A stretch of 28,686 bases of DNA, taken from positions 1-28,686 of IMG/VR virus record IMGVR_UViG_3300032334_000372; one strand, written 5' to 3'. This DNA is from a virus. The notes beneath the pieces were generated by a model. It ran no database searches and was not told the origin of the DNA. It saw nothing but the letters and a program-made list of their open reading frames with translations. Below, one piece after another: positions 22,148-28,686 of this stretch. A program made the position numbers and the translations under genes. Numbering within the stretch: position 1 is the stretch's first letter; each line of letters opens with the position of its first letter.

Positions 22148-23625
22148 GCTACTACATCGTTGATATGGACGGCACCCTGACGACGAGCGGGGATACACCG
22201 AACCAGCCCTTGATTGATTATCTCAACGCAGAAGTAATGGATGGCAGCGCACAGATCATTGTTGTTTCGGCGCGCCTAGAGGATCGCCTTGAGGAAACGC
22301 GAGCGTGGCTGCAAGAGCACGGCGTGGCTGGTGTTGATGCGGTGCACCTCAACGACTTCACAGAGAAGTCCGGACCGAATGTCGGACTTGAGTTCAAGCG
22401 TTACAAGTATGGTCTCCTGATCGAGCAGTACGGCTTGGATGAGATTGAGGAGGTTATTGACAACGATCCAGAGGTTCGCGAAATGGCGCGCAGCCTTGGT
22501 CTAAAGGCTGAATCCCCAGAGGAAGCGGTCGCAAATGACGCAGAGGATCGCGCCGTGTATTCCGTTCCGGATTACGTTCAGGCTGCAGCGCGCAAGGGTC
22601 TGGAATGGCACGAGCAGGGATTGTCTGGCGATGGGCTACAGCCGCGCACGGTACGAGAGGCTCGCGAGCTCACTGAGAATCGAATCACGTCCGACAAACT
22701 CGTGCGAATGGCTGCGTGGATTCGTCGCCATCGACAAGATTGGGAAGGCGTACCACAGAACAGCAATCCGGACGATGAGAACTTCCCATCGGCGGGAGCC
22801 GTTGCTGGATTCCTTTGGGGTGTGGACACGACGAAGCAGGGCGCAGCCGATCGCGTACTATCGTGGACTGACAGGCTCATTGCAGCCGAGCAGCCAGAGA
22901 GGTTTGATGTGAAGGAAACCGAAATGCGTTCCGTGCCGATGGGCGAGTTCCGACTCGCTGATGAGGACGGACAAAAGGTATTCAGCGGGTATGCAGCACT
23001 CTATGGTGCGCCATCGGCTGGTCTACCGTTCACCGAAGTGATCAACAAGGGCGCGTTCAAGAGGACGCTGGCTCGCGTTGCCAAGTCCGAGCGAGTCGTC
23101 AAGTTCCTCCACGGACACGACGAGAGTCGAATGCTGGCATCAACCGCGAGCGGTCGGCTCACGCTGACTGAGGACGAAGTCGGTCTACGCGTTGAGGCGA
23201 AGCTTGACCCAGCCGATCCAGATGCGGCTGCTGTGATCAGCAAACTTACGCATGAGGCTGCAGCGATGGGAATGTCGTTCGGATTCACCGTGCCGAAGGG
23301 CGGGGATTCGTGGGATAACGAACAGCGCACCCTCAACGAAGTCAATCTGTTTGAGGTATCAATCCTGTCCGGACATCAGCCAGCATACCCAGCCACGCTG
23401 GGATTGTCGGCAGTCCGCAAAGTTGCAGAGTCGCGCATCGGTGTTGATGCCGAGCGACTCTTGAATACGCTCGAAACCGTCAAGGCTGGCAAGAGCCTCA
23501 ATGACGATGAGGTCGAAGTGATTGATGCTGTGCGGTCGGCGCTTGCGCCGAAGCCAGCAGCGATTGACCAGACCATCGCGTCGGCGCGGCTCCTGCTCGC
23601 GGAGATGGAAGGCGAGAACCTCTAG
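22144..23625 (+). CDS. HAD phosphatase - linker domain - prohead protease fusion
   Basis: 493 aa from TTG 22144 (TTGA overlap with the portal; GGAGAGGAG upstream). Residues 1-~120 are a complete HAD phosphatase of the polynucleotide-kinase-phosphatase kind: DMDGTLT (Asp7, Asp9), VSAR (Ser42), FKRYK (Lys85/Lys88) and IDNDPE (Asp106, Asp108). Residues about 137-250 (VPDYVQAAARKGLEWHEQGL, SDKLVRMAAWIRRHRQDW, AGFLWGVD) are a domain seen in phage head-maturation proteins. Residues about 261-425 are an HK97-type prohead protease (GYAALYG, GAFKRTL, HGHDES with His323/His325, MSFGF with Ser378, LFEVSIL, PAYPAT). A second start is possible at ATG 22924 (AAGGA 7 bases upstream), giving the protease alone. 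Confidence 0.85.
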   Translation: MSYYIVDMDGTLTTSGDTPNQPLIDYLNAEVMDGSAQIIVVSARLEDRLEETRAWLQEHGVAGVDAVHLNDFTEKSGPNVGLEFKRYKYGLLIEQYGLDEIEEVIDNDPEVREMARSLGLKAESPEEAVANDAEDRAVYSVPDYVQAAARKGLEWHEQGLSGDGLQPRTVREARELTENRITSDKLVRMAAWIRRHRQDWEGVPQNSNPDDENFPSAGAVAGFLWGVDTTKQGAADRVLSWTDRLIAAEQPERFDVKETEMRSVPMGEFRLADEDGQKVFSGYAALYGAPSAGLPFTEVINKGAFKRTLARVAKSERVVKFLHGHDESRMLASTASGRLTLTEDEVGLRVEAKLDPADPDAAAVISKLTHEAAAMGMSFGFTVPKGGDSWDNEQRTLNEVNLFEVSILSGHQPAYPATLGLSAVRKVAESRIGVDAERLLNTLETVKAGKSLNDDEVEVIDAVRSALAPKPAAIDQTIASARLLLAEMEGENL

Positions 23626-23735
23626 GGCACGAAGCGCCGCCCCGCCGTCCTGTGTAGACGCGCCCGCGGAATGCACTCCCCCCGAAGGGTTGGGAAATCA
23701 ATAACCAAACCAAACAAAGAAAGTAGGTAGTACAA
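23626..23735 (+). promoter_or_regulatory. Untranslated leader of the capsid gene
   Basis: A 110-base gap. The first half is GC-rich with no clear stem; the last ~45 bases are A/C-rich (AATCAATAACCAAACC, then AAACAAAGAAAG) with very little folding potential, ending in AAGTAGGTAG as ribosome binding site. Such an open leader suits the most heavily translated gene. I see no convincing -10/-35 pair. Confidence 0.4.
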
Positions 23736-24875
23736 ATGGCAGACATCAAGAAGTTGGCTGAGAAGCGTGCTGCGCTCCTCACCGAAGCGTCGGCACTCGT
23801 AGCCGACACCGCTGAGAAGGGCGAGTCCCTTGTCGGCGAAGCTCAGGCGCGATTCGATGCGCTCACCAATGAGGCGAAGGCGATCACGTCGGCGATCACG
23901 TCCGAGCGCGAAGCGTCTGAGGCTCGCGCTGCTGCGGATGCTGCTCGTGCAGAGTTCGCAACCGCTACGGCTCCGAAGGTCGAGACGACTGACGACGCCG
24001 CTGAACTGCGCCGACTTGCCCGTGAGGGTGGCGAGCGCAACTTCGAGTACCGCGATGTGACCAAGAGCACGGGTCTGGGCAATCCAGTTTCCGTTGCTGC
24101 ACAGGTCAATGTTGTCGCTGGTCAGGTGAACCCATTCCTCAATCCGGATGTCGTGGACATCATCCGCGCCAGCACGGGTAACAACATCCTCCTCCCACGC
24201 GTCACGGCGCTTGGTTCGGCGGCTGCTGTATCAGAGGCTGGACAGATCAACGAGAGCGACGGAACGCTGTCCAACCTCTCGCTGACCCCTGCGAAGTACG
24301 CCACGCTGCTCCAGATCACTCAGGAGCTCGTGAACGACGCAGCGTTCGACATCACTCAGTTCGTTGCTGAGAAGGCTGGTCAGGAAGTCGCAATCGCGCA
24401 CGGCGCTGTTGCTGGTCCTGCCGTCGCTGCAGCCGCAACCGTTGGCAAGCAGGGCGCAGCAGTTGCGCCTGTGTACGCCGACCTTGTGGACTTGATCTAC
24501 TCGGTCAAGCAGCAGTACCGCCGAGCGCCAAAGCGCGGGTTCTTGATGAACGACGCGACGATGGGCGGCGTAATGAAGTTGCTCGACAGCCAGAACCGAC
24601 CGATTTTCGTTCCGGGTGACCTTACTCGCCCAGACACGATCCTTGGTTTCCCTGTCTACAGTGCACCGCTTGCGGACACTGGCGATGAGGCTCTGTCGAT
24701 TGTGTTCGGGGATCTCGGCGCAATCAAAACGGTTCTTGTCGGCGGCGTGGACATTGCGTCTAGCGCGGACTTCGCCTTCAACTATGGTCTGATCACCTAC
24801 CGCATTCAGGTGCGTGGCGTGACGGGTCTCATTGAGGCAACGGCGGTCAAGTCCTTCAAGGGCGCGAACGTCTAA
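23736..24875 (+). CDS. Major capsid protein (HK97 fold)
   Basis: 379 aa. Residues 1-~95 form a charged helical scaffolding-like delta domain (KLAEKRAALLTEASALVAD and beyond) that the prohead protease is expected to remove. The rest has the HK97 capsid pattern: DVVDIIRASTGNNILLPRVT, SEAGQINESDGT, LSLTPAKYATLLQITQELV, the helix AEKAGQEVAIAHG, RGFLMNDATMGGVMKL, LGFPVYSAPLADTG, IVFGDLGAI, then FAFNYGLITYRIQVRG. It builds the icosahedral head. Codon choice is cleaner and more GC-rich than in neighbours, as in highly expressed genes. It is followed by a stable hairpin. Confidence 0.95.
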   Translation: MADIKKLAEKRAALLTEASALVADTAEKGESLVGEAQARFDALTNEAKAITSAITSEREASEARAAADAARAEFATATAPKVETTDDAAELRRLAREGGERNFEYRDVTKSTGLGNPVSVAAQVNVVAGQVNPFLNPDVVDIIRASTGNNILLPRVTALGSAAAVSEAGQINESDGTLSNLSLTPAKYATLLQITQELVNDAAFDITQFVAEKAGQEVAIAHGAVAGPAVAAAATVGKQGAAVAPVYADLVDLIYSVKQQYRRAPKRGFLMNDATMGGVMKLLDSQNRPIFVPGDLTRPDTILGFPVYSAPLADTGDEALSIVFGDLGAIKTVLVGGVDIASSADFAFNYGLITYRIQVRGVTGLIEATAVKSFKGANV

Positions 24876-24901
24876 ACTGAACTAGAAGTTCGGTAGGTTG
24901 T

Positions 24902-24929
24902 CGGGGGTGGGGCTACGGCTCCACCCCCG
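24902..24929 (+). terminator. Stable hairpin with TACG tetraloop after the capsid gene
   Basis: A 12-base stem (24902-24913 with 24918-24929, one G-T pair) closed by C-TACG-G, a UNCG-class tetraloop known for high stability. No T-run follows. It probably caps and stabilises the capsid mRNA or partly terminates transcription, lowering expression of the connector genes downstream. Confidence 0.65.
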
Positions 24930-24947
24930 CAACTGCAAGGGGGACTG

Positions 24948-25175
24948 ATGCTTGTCCGGATGCTGCAGCGGGTAGCGGGATCACGAGATGGCATTCCGTG
25001 GGCGCCACGCGGCGGCGTGATGGATCTCCCCAAGGATGAAGCTCTGGCGCTGGTTGCACACGGCTATGCTGTGCCGCTCGCGCCAGCAACAGATACAATG
25101 CGTGAGGAAACGTCGCTCGACCAGAAACTGGAACGAGCAGTTACAACAAAACGAAAGGCGGAACGCAATGGCTGA
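24948..25175 (+). CDS. Small head-region protein
   Basis: 75 aa with AAGGGGGACTG upstream of ATG 24948. The pattern RDGIPWAPRGGVMDLPKDEALALVAHGYA is common in short proteins next to phage capsid genes. It has a charged C-terminal tail (LERAVTTKRKAERNG) ending inside the next gene. Probably a head completion or assembly factor; function unknown. Confidence 0.6.
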   Translation: MLVRMLQRVAGSRDGIPWAPRGGVMDLPKDEALALVAHGYAVPLAPATDTMREETSLDQKLERAVTTKRKAERNG

Positions 25176-25434
25176 TGTTGAGAGCGTACAGGTTACCTGC
25201 ACGACCAGTCCTACGCTGCTCGTGACGGCTGACACAGACGGCTGCCGCGTATACATTCACCATGCAGGCGCAGGATCTATCTGGCTGGGCGGTGCGGATG
25301 TGAGCACCTCAAATGGATTCAATCTCGTAAACGCTGACGGATTCATCGACCTTGTACTTCCGCCAAATGCAAAACTGTATGCTCGCGCTAACTCCGGAAC
25401 CGAATCGGTACAGATTCTGAAGGTAGGTAACTAG
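25168..25434 (+). CDS. Small beta-rich head protein (possible decoration protein)
   Basis: 88 aa from ATG 25168, overlapping the previous gene by 8 bases. Beta-strand pattern (VQVTCTTSPTLLVTAD, CRVYIHHAG, SIWLGGADVST, LYARANSGTESVQILKV) is that of short proteins often found between capsid and connector genes, where an exposed beta sandwich sits on the head or neck. No strong family match can be named. A structural role follows from position. Confidence 0.6.
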   Translation: MADVESVQVTCTTSPTLLVTADTDGCRVYIHHAGAGSIWLGGADVSTSNGFNLVNADGFIDLVLPPNAKLYARANSGTESVQILKVGN

Positions 25435-25436
25435 CG

Positions 25437-26033
25437 ATGAGCTACGCAACACTCGCTGAGTTCAAGTCCAGCATCGGGATCACCGATTCCACGGACGATG
25501 GCGCGCTGCAGTCTGTGCTCGACGCGACCGATCAACTAATCAATAACTATTGCGATACCAAACTTGGATTCGGCACGACCAGCAGCCAGACGCGCTATTA
25601 CACAACGAATAGCCTTGTGTATGTGCTGACAGATCCAATCGTCACGGTTACCTCACTGCAGACTGATGACGATGGGGATGGAACCTATGAAACAACGTGG
25701 TCATCAACCGACTACATTCTGGCTCCGCGCAACGCAGCAACCGATGGGCGACCGTATACCGAAATCGACACAAACATCTCGGAGACCAAGTTGTTCCCAA
25801 CTGGGTACTTGGGCGTGAAGGTGATCGGCACGTTCGGTTGGGCTGCCGTTCCATCAGCAGTGAAACAGGCTGCGCTGATTCAGGCTGGCGCTGTGTGGAG
25901 TAGCCGCACCGCACCATTCGGGGTAATCGGCAGTCAGGATCTCGGAGGTGTCATGCGGATGAGTCGAGCACTCCATCCTGAAGCTCAAGTCCTGCTGGAG
26001 CCATATCGACTGCGTGGCGGTATCTCAGCCTAA
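25437..26033 (+). CDS. Head-tail connector (HK97 gp6-like)
   Basis: 198 aa. The opening YATLAEFKSSIGITDSTDDGAL, followed by an all-helical start and the later GWAAVPSAVKQAALIQAGAVWSSR, is the common pattern of gp6/gp15-like connector proteins that sit under the portal. Acidic middle (TDDDGDGTYETTW). It joins the filled head to the tail. It starts 2 bases after the previous stop, with GGTAACTAGCG as a weak ribosome binding site. Confidence 0.85.
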   Translation: MSYATLAEFKSSIGITDSTDDGALQSVLDATDQLINNYCDTKLGFGTTSSQTRYYTTNSLVYVLTDPIVTVTSLQTDDDGDGTYETTWSSTDYILAPRNAATDGRPYTEIDTNISETKLFPTGYLGVKVIGTFGWAAVPSAVKQAALIQAGAVWSSRTAPFGVIGSQDLGGVMRMSRALHPEAQVLLEPYRLRGGISA

Positions 26034-26470
26034 TGGACGATCTCACGATCCATCAGGCGGTAGCAGCGCGGCTCTTGGCTGCGACCCCGCCCACGGGCTA
26101 CACGCTCCGAGCAGCACACGCCACCCCGCCCGACAATCTCGCCGTGGTTCCTGCAGCCGTCTGCATCCCGTCCGGAGATACGATCTCTTACGGCGCTGGC
26201 GGCGCTCGATCAACCGTGCTGTCGATCAGCGTCGTAATCTATCTCAACGAACAGGCTGACATGGGGCGCAAGTACGCCGATCTCCTCAAGTGGCGAGCGT
26301 GGCTGCGTGGGGTATTCGATGGGCAGGTGCAACTGAACACAGCGGGGGTAGCACAGGCGATCGTCGGGTCTACTACAATCGGGACTGATACTTGGGCAGA
26401 CACGATGTATCTCACGATCACGGCTGACCTGCAAGTAAGTATTCTGGAAGGGGTGAATGTTAGTGCCTGA
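26033..26470 (+). CDS. Tail terminator / tail completion protein
   Basis: 145 aa, TAATG overlap. Starts with a helix (LTIHQAVAARLLAATPP) followed by alternating strands (STVLSISVVIYLNEQADMGRKYADLLKWRAWLRGVFD, LTITADLQVSI), in line with gpU/gp10-type proteins that cap the tail tube before joining. Family assignment is by pattern and by position between connector and major tail protein. Confidence 0.65.
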   Translation: MDDLTIHQAVAARLLAATPPTGYTLRAAHATPPDNLAVVPAAVCIPSGDTISYGAGGARSTVLSISVVIYLNEQADMGRKYADLLKWRAWLRGVFDGQVQLNTAGVAQAIVGSTTIGTDTWADTMYLTITADLQVSILEGVNVSA

Positions 26471-26648
26471 TACGTTGCGAACTCTGAAGGTCAAGGTGGT
26501 GCAGCCACGTCCAGAGAACAATCCATACCTTCCAGCATCGGACGATGTAGTAGACTTGGACGCTGCAGTCGCGCTGTCGCTCGCTGCATCCGGACTAGTC
26601 GAAATCGTGCAGCCAAAGTCAAACAAGACTGATAAGGAGACCGAATAA
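26457..26648 (+). CDS. Small hypothetical tail-region protein
   Basis: 63 aa, ATG 26457 with GGAAGGGG just upstream, overlapping the terminator gene by 14 bases. A strand-helix pattern (LKVKVVQPRPENNPYLPASD, VVDLDAAVALSLAASGLVEIV) resembles small proteins preceding major tail genes. Function unknown; an assembly factor is possible. Confidence 0.6.
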   Translation: MLVPDTLRTLKVKVVQPRPENNPYLPASDDVVDLDAAVALSLAASGLVEIVQPKSNKTDKETE

Positions 26649-26650
26649 CA

Positions 26651-27667
26651 ATGCCAACGCTAGGCGCCAAGTCATTCACGAAGGTTGTTGCCAAGGGCGA
26701 TACATACGGAACGCCAGCAACATTCAATGATGCAAACGGCGAGCTCCTGCATACGGACATCGTCGGGATTGTTGATGCTGGCGTTGTAGTCGATCTCGCT
26801 GAGGACAAGAGCGTTGGCATTCGACCGCGCCGCGTCGCCGCATCGGCAACCGTTACGGCGAAGGCTCCAGTTGTCACCTTTGGTGAGGCTCCTGTATCGC
26901 TGCGAACACTTCCAATCCTGTTTGATTCGCTCGCGACCATTACACCAACGAACACCCCACCTTCTACCGTTTACCAGTGGGCATACGCTCCAAGCCAGAC
27001 TGATGTGGACACACTCAAAACCTATTCGCTCTACCTCACGGATGGCGTTCAGAAGTTCATCGTGGATGGATGTGTGCCAACCGAAATCAGCCTGAGCGCG
27101 GATCAGTCCGGACTGCTTCAGATGGGCAGCACGTGGGCTGGTCGAGCACTGAGCACGACGAGCGATACCAGCACGGCAGCCTTCGCAACTCAGTACTTCA
27201 TTCCTGGTCGTTTGTTCGGTCTAAAAACTCACTCGTCGATGATCACAGCCAAGACTGGAACTGGCACGTCGTACTCAAGCTTCATCACGAACTGGAACCT
27301 CACCCTCACTCCGGGGGCTGCGCCTCTGCAGGTGCTCAACGGTTCGACCACCAACGTGAATGCTGGCGGCGTTGCCTATACGGGCGCGCTTGATGGCACG
27401 CTGGAACTGACCATCGCATCGAACAGCAATGCCACCACGTCGTTCCCTGTGGGCGACATCGGCACGACCAAGTTTGTGCAGGTTCAGGGGCTAGATGCCA
27501 ACGGCTACGGGTTCACCGCGAACATCTGCGGCGTGGTTGAGAATGTCACCGTGATCGGCAGCGAGTCCGACGGGCTGATCCTCAACACCGTGACCCTTCA
27601 GCTTGCCAGCAATGGCACGAACAGCATTCTGTGCTGGGTGGATTCGCCGCTGGCGGCTCGCCCATAA
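26651..27667 (+). CDS. Major tail protein
   Basis: 338 aa. Beta-rich, with a tube domain at the N-terminus (GAKSFTKVVAKGDTYGTPATF, IRPRRVAASATVTAKAPV) and an Ig-like or extension part toward the end (FVQVQGLDANGYGFTANICG, VENVTVIGSESDGLILNTV). Position before the tail chaperones and the tape measure is the standard one. It polymerises as rings around the tape measure to form the tail tube. Composition rich in Thr, Ser, Ala and Gly. Confidence 0.85.
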   Translation: MPTLGAKSFTKVVAKGDTYGTPATFNDANGELLHTDIVGIVDAGVVVDLAEDKSVGIRPRRVAASATVTAKAPVVTFGEAPVSLRTLPILFDSLATITPTNTPPSTVYQWAYAPSQTDVDTLKTYSLYLTDGVQKFIVDGCVPTEISLSADQSGLLQMGSTWAGRALSTTSDTSTAAFATQYFIPGRLFGLKTHSSMITAKTGTGTSYSSFITNWNLTLTPGAAPLQVLNGSTTNVNAGGVAYTGALDGTLELTIASNSNATTSFPVGDIGTTKFVQVQGLDANGYGFTANICGVVENVTVIGSESDGLILNTVTLQLASNGTNSILCWVDSPLAARP

Positions 27668-27699
27668 AGTAACCCGCGAGCAGCGGGGAGGAGGAGCGA

Positions 27700-27990
27700 A
27701 TGGCAGACACGGCAACCGATCCTGTAATCGTGCACCTTGAGGGCGAGTTCTCCGGATGGCACGCGACATTCCGTCCATTGACGCGCATCTCGGCGCGGGT
27801 GCTGATTGACCTTGAGAGTGACTCAAATGCCAAGAGGCTACAGGCGTACACGCGAATGATCCTGAGCATTGAAGGCTGGAAGGATCTGGACGGCAACCCA
27901 ACCAGCGACCCGCTTGAGGCTCCGATTCAGGCGCTCGATGCTGCGGCGACCGCATTCCTTGAGAGGGCTGCAACACTCCCAAAAGGCTGA
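27700..27990 (+). CDS. Tail assembly chaperone, short form (gpG-like)
   Basis: 96 aa with GGGGAGGAGGAG directly upstream. The pattern PVIVHLEGEFSGWHATFRPLTRISARVLIDLESD and a helical end (IQALDAAATAFLERAAT) fits the first tail chaperone, which wraps the tape measure during tail assembly. The last codons before the stop contain the slippery sequence C-CCA-AAA at 27978-27984, so a fraction of ribosomes should move to the -1 frame and make the long form. Confidence 0.8.
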   Translation: MADTATDPVIVHLEGEFSGWHATFRPLTRISARVLIDLESDSNAKRLQAYTRMILSIEGWKDLDGNPTSDPLEAPIQALDAAATAFLERAATLPKG

Positions 27991-28181
27991 GGCTGGCTGC
28001 TCGTCAAATAAGTTTGGGGCAGCCGATCTCCCCACCAGCCGAAATCGTGTTCCACGTTCTAGCTGAGAAGTTCGGCAAGTTTCCGTGGGAAGTAGAGGAC
28101 GCGCCGCTACACTTGGTGCTCAAGGCGTGGGCATTGCACGCCGAAATGCAGCCAAAGGAAGTGAAGCGTGGTCGATCCTAA
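27700..28181 (+). CDS. Tail assembly chaperone, frameshifted long form (gpGT-like)
   Basis: Frame 0 from 27700 to the slippery site, then -1 frame to TAA at 28179-28181. The second part reads RLRLAARQISLGQP, then PPAEIVFHVLAEKFGKFPW, EVEDAPLHLVLKAWALHAEM and a basic end. The segment with FPWEV and a helical Ala-rich end matches the T part of tail chaperone fusions. The -1 frame contains no stop and no good start of its own, so it must be reached by frameshifting. Total about 160 aa. The next gene begins 14 bases before its end. Confidence 0.8.
27978..27984 (+). promoter_or_regulatory. Slippery heptamer for -1 frameshift
   Basis: CCCAAAA, read as C CCA AAA in frame 0, fits the X-XXY-YYZ rule. 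It lies two codons before the TGA of the short chaperone, and the -1 frame stays open for 65 codons afterwards. This is a conserved feature of tail chaperone genes. Confidence 0.8.
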
Positions 28182-28686
28182 GCGTTCTGGATTGGTCTAC
28201 TTGACTGAAGGTTCACTGCGCGACATTGACGAGTTCAGGCTCGGATTTATTGAGGCTAGTAATCCGCGCAAGTTCAGGGCAATGCTGCAAATGGCAACGC
28301 TCAATGCGGCGCGCACAATGGTGAAACCAGTCAAGGCTGAAGCTCCAGTCCGGACTGGAAGGCTACGCGGGGCTGTCGCTGCGCGCAAGGCGAAGTTCAA
28401 CAATCCAGCAGCCGTGGTCGGTGTCAAGGCGGGAGCCTCACGCGGCGACAGCAAGGGCGCGTGGTACCGCTGGTTCATCGTCAGCGGTCACCGCACGCGG
28501 GGGACTGGTCGAGCGCCAGAGCGCATTACGTGGGAACAGGCTGCGGCTGGAGTCCCGCTTCCAGCGCGACGCAACCGTGGATTCGTTCCAGCGCGCAACT
28601 TCGTCTACGATGCGACAAGCAACTCGTCGGTGCGAGCACGGGCTGAGGAAGTGCTCGCCAAGACCGTGCGCGCTTGGCTCGATGGC
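28168..28686 (+). CDS. HK97 gp10-like tail completion protein (cut by window edge)
   Basis: 173 codons to the right edge with no stop; GTG 28168 has AGGA 8 bases upstream. The pattern MVKPVKAEAPVRTGRLRGAV, GAWYRWFIVSGH and FVPARNFVYDA is that of HK97 gp10-type proteins, which help join or complete the tail. These are normally 130-190 aa, so little is missing. The C-terminus may be the IKYKARKAK tail at bases 2-31 of this window. If the window ends are joined directly, the frame instead runs into the tape measure, giving a 641-aa fusion that would be unusual. Confidence 0.75.
   Translation, partial: MVDPKRSGLVYLTEGSLRDIDEFRLGFIEASNPRKFRAMLQMATLNAARTMVKPVKAEAPVRTGRLRGAVAARKAKFNNPAAVVGVKAGASRGDSKGAWYRWFIVSGHRTRGTGRAPERITWEQAAAGVPLPARRNRGFVPARNFVYDATSNSSVRARAEEVLAKTVRAWLDG

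Larger units (their letters stand above)
145..28354. repeat. Dispersed palindrome TCCGGA, about 60 copies
   Basis: I count 60 copies by hand, for example at 145, 416, 951, 1279, 2439, 3316, 3840, 4430, 4824, 5408, 5760, 6007, 6329, 6745, 7283, 7889, 8232, 8565, 8928, 9344, 9852, 10399, and so on to 28349. About 7-9 would be expected by chance. Mean spacing is about 480 bases and only one gap is below 190. All three codon phases are used (145 TCC GGA; 416 xTC CGG A; 951 xxT CCG GA). Only about nine other CCGG sites occur. Candidate target for DNA modification or a genome-wide protein-binding mark. Confidence 0.8.

Noticed and set aside
221-27330. CTGCAG also appears more often than base composition predicts
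   Set aside because: Many copies come from Ala-Ala (GCT GCA G) and Leu-Gln codons and they cluster within genes, so codon use is a sufficient explanation without a full statistical test.
1-28686. tRNA genes and CRISPR arrays
   Set aside because: I found no cloverleaf-like sequence with a T-arm GTTC pattern in any gap and no regularly spaced repeats of 20-40 bases.
1-28686. Lysogeny genes (integrase, attachment site, CI/Cro pair)
   Set aside because: No tyrosine or serine recombinase motifs and no divergent promoter region; the HTH/zinc protein at 15439 is in the same direction as everything else.
1-28686. TET/JBP dioxygenase or hydroxymethyltransferase
   Set aside because: No protein shows the HxD and distal His/Arg pattern or a thymidylate-synthase-like signature, so I do not call one.

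Overview
The window is a densely packed genome, or near-complete genome, of a tailed double-stranded DNA phage with a long non-contractile tail (siphovirus) and an HK97-type head. Every gene I can support lies on the + strand. Most neighbours overlap by 1 to 14 bases, many through TAATG or GTGA/ATGA stop-start fusions. I see no integrase, CI-type repressor with operators, tRNA, CRISPR or insertion sequence, and no DNA polymerase, primase or helicase, so the phage looks virulent and dependent on host replication enzymes. Base composition is moderately GC-rich. The host cannot be fixed from the sequence. Several families (Gp88, the YNGWSNYETW protein, the C-terminal membrane domain of the lysin) recall phages of Actinomycetota, but that is a weak inference, and an uncultured aquatic phage is equally possible.

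Layout. 1-5831: tape measure, tail hub-like protein, S74-chaperone tail fibre, holin-like protein and a cysteine-peptidase-like lysin with its own membrane segments. 5832-7145: small regulator-like protein and an Mre11/SbcD-like metallophosphoesterase. 7146-7262: hairpin plus promoter. 7263-9171: nine small early genes, several zinc-finger-like or membrane proteins. 9168-12385: C5-cytosine methyltransferase with a second gene overlapping it in another frame, then a recombination set (YqaJ exonuclease, PD-(D/E)XK protein, Rad52-like annealing protein). 12460-16727: winged-helix protein, nucleotide kinase, adenine methyltransferase, Holliday-junction-resolvase-like nuclease, secreted double-psi barrel protein, zinc/HTH regulator, HExxH protein, HNH nuclease. 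16821-19019: ParB-like protein, TET-associated-type glycosyltransferase and Gp88-family protein. 19019-28686: small and large terminase, portal, HAD-prohead protease fusion, capsid, connectors, major tail protein, frameshifted tail chaperones, and a gp10-like protein cut by the window edge. Joined end to end, the order is a standard siphovirus map, so the window is probably a circularly permuted genome opened between the gp10-like gene and the tape measure.

Three things stand out. First, the palindrome TCCGGA occurs about 60 times (hand count), some seven times more than base composition predicts. It is spaced unusually evenly, falls in all three codon phases, and accounts for nearly every CCGG in the genome. 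Second, the phage carries a cytosine-5 methyltransferase, a ParB-like protein, a TET-associated-type glycosyltransferase and a cysteine-rich Gp88 protein, but no recognisable TET/JBP dioxygenase. That suggests a DNA hypermodification pathway with an unidentified or novel middle step. Third, the methyltransferase gene contains an out-of-frame gene with its own Shine-Dalgarno that carries a methyltransferase signature missing from the main frame. A link between the palindrome and the modification genes is my hypothesis, not something the sequence proves.
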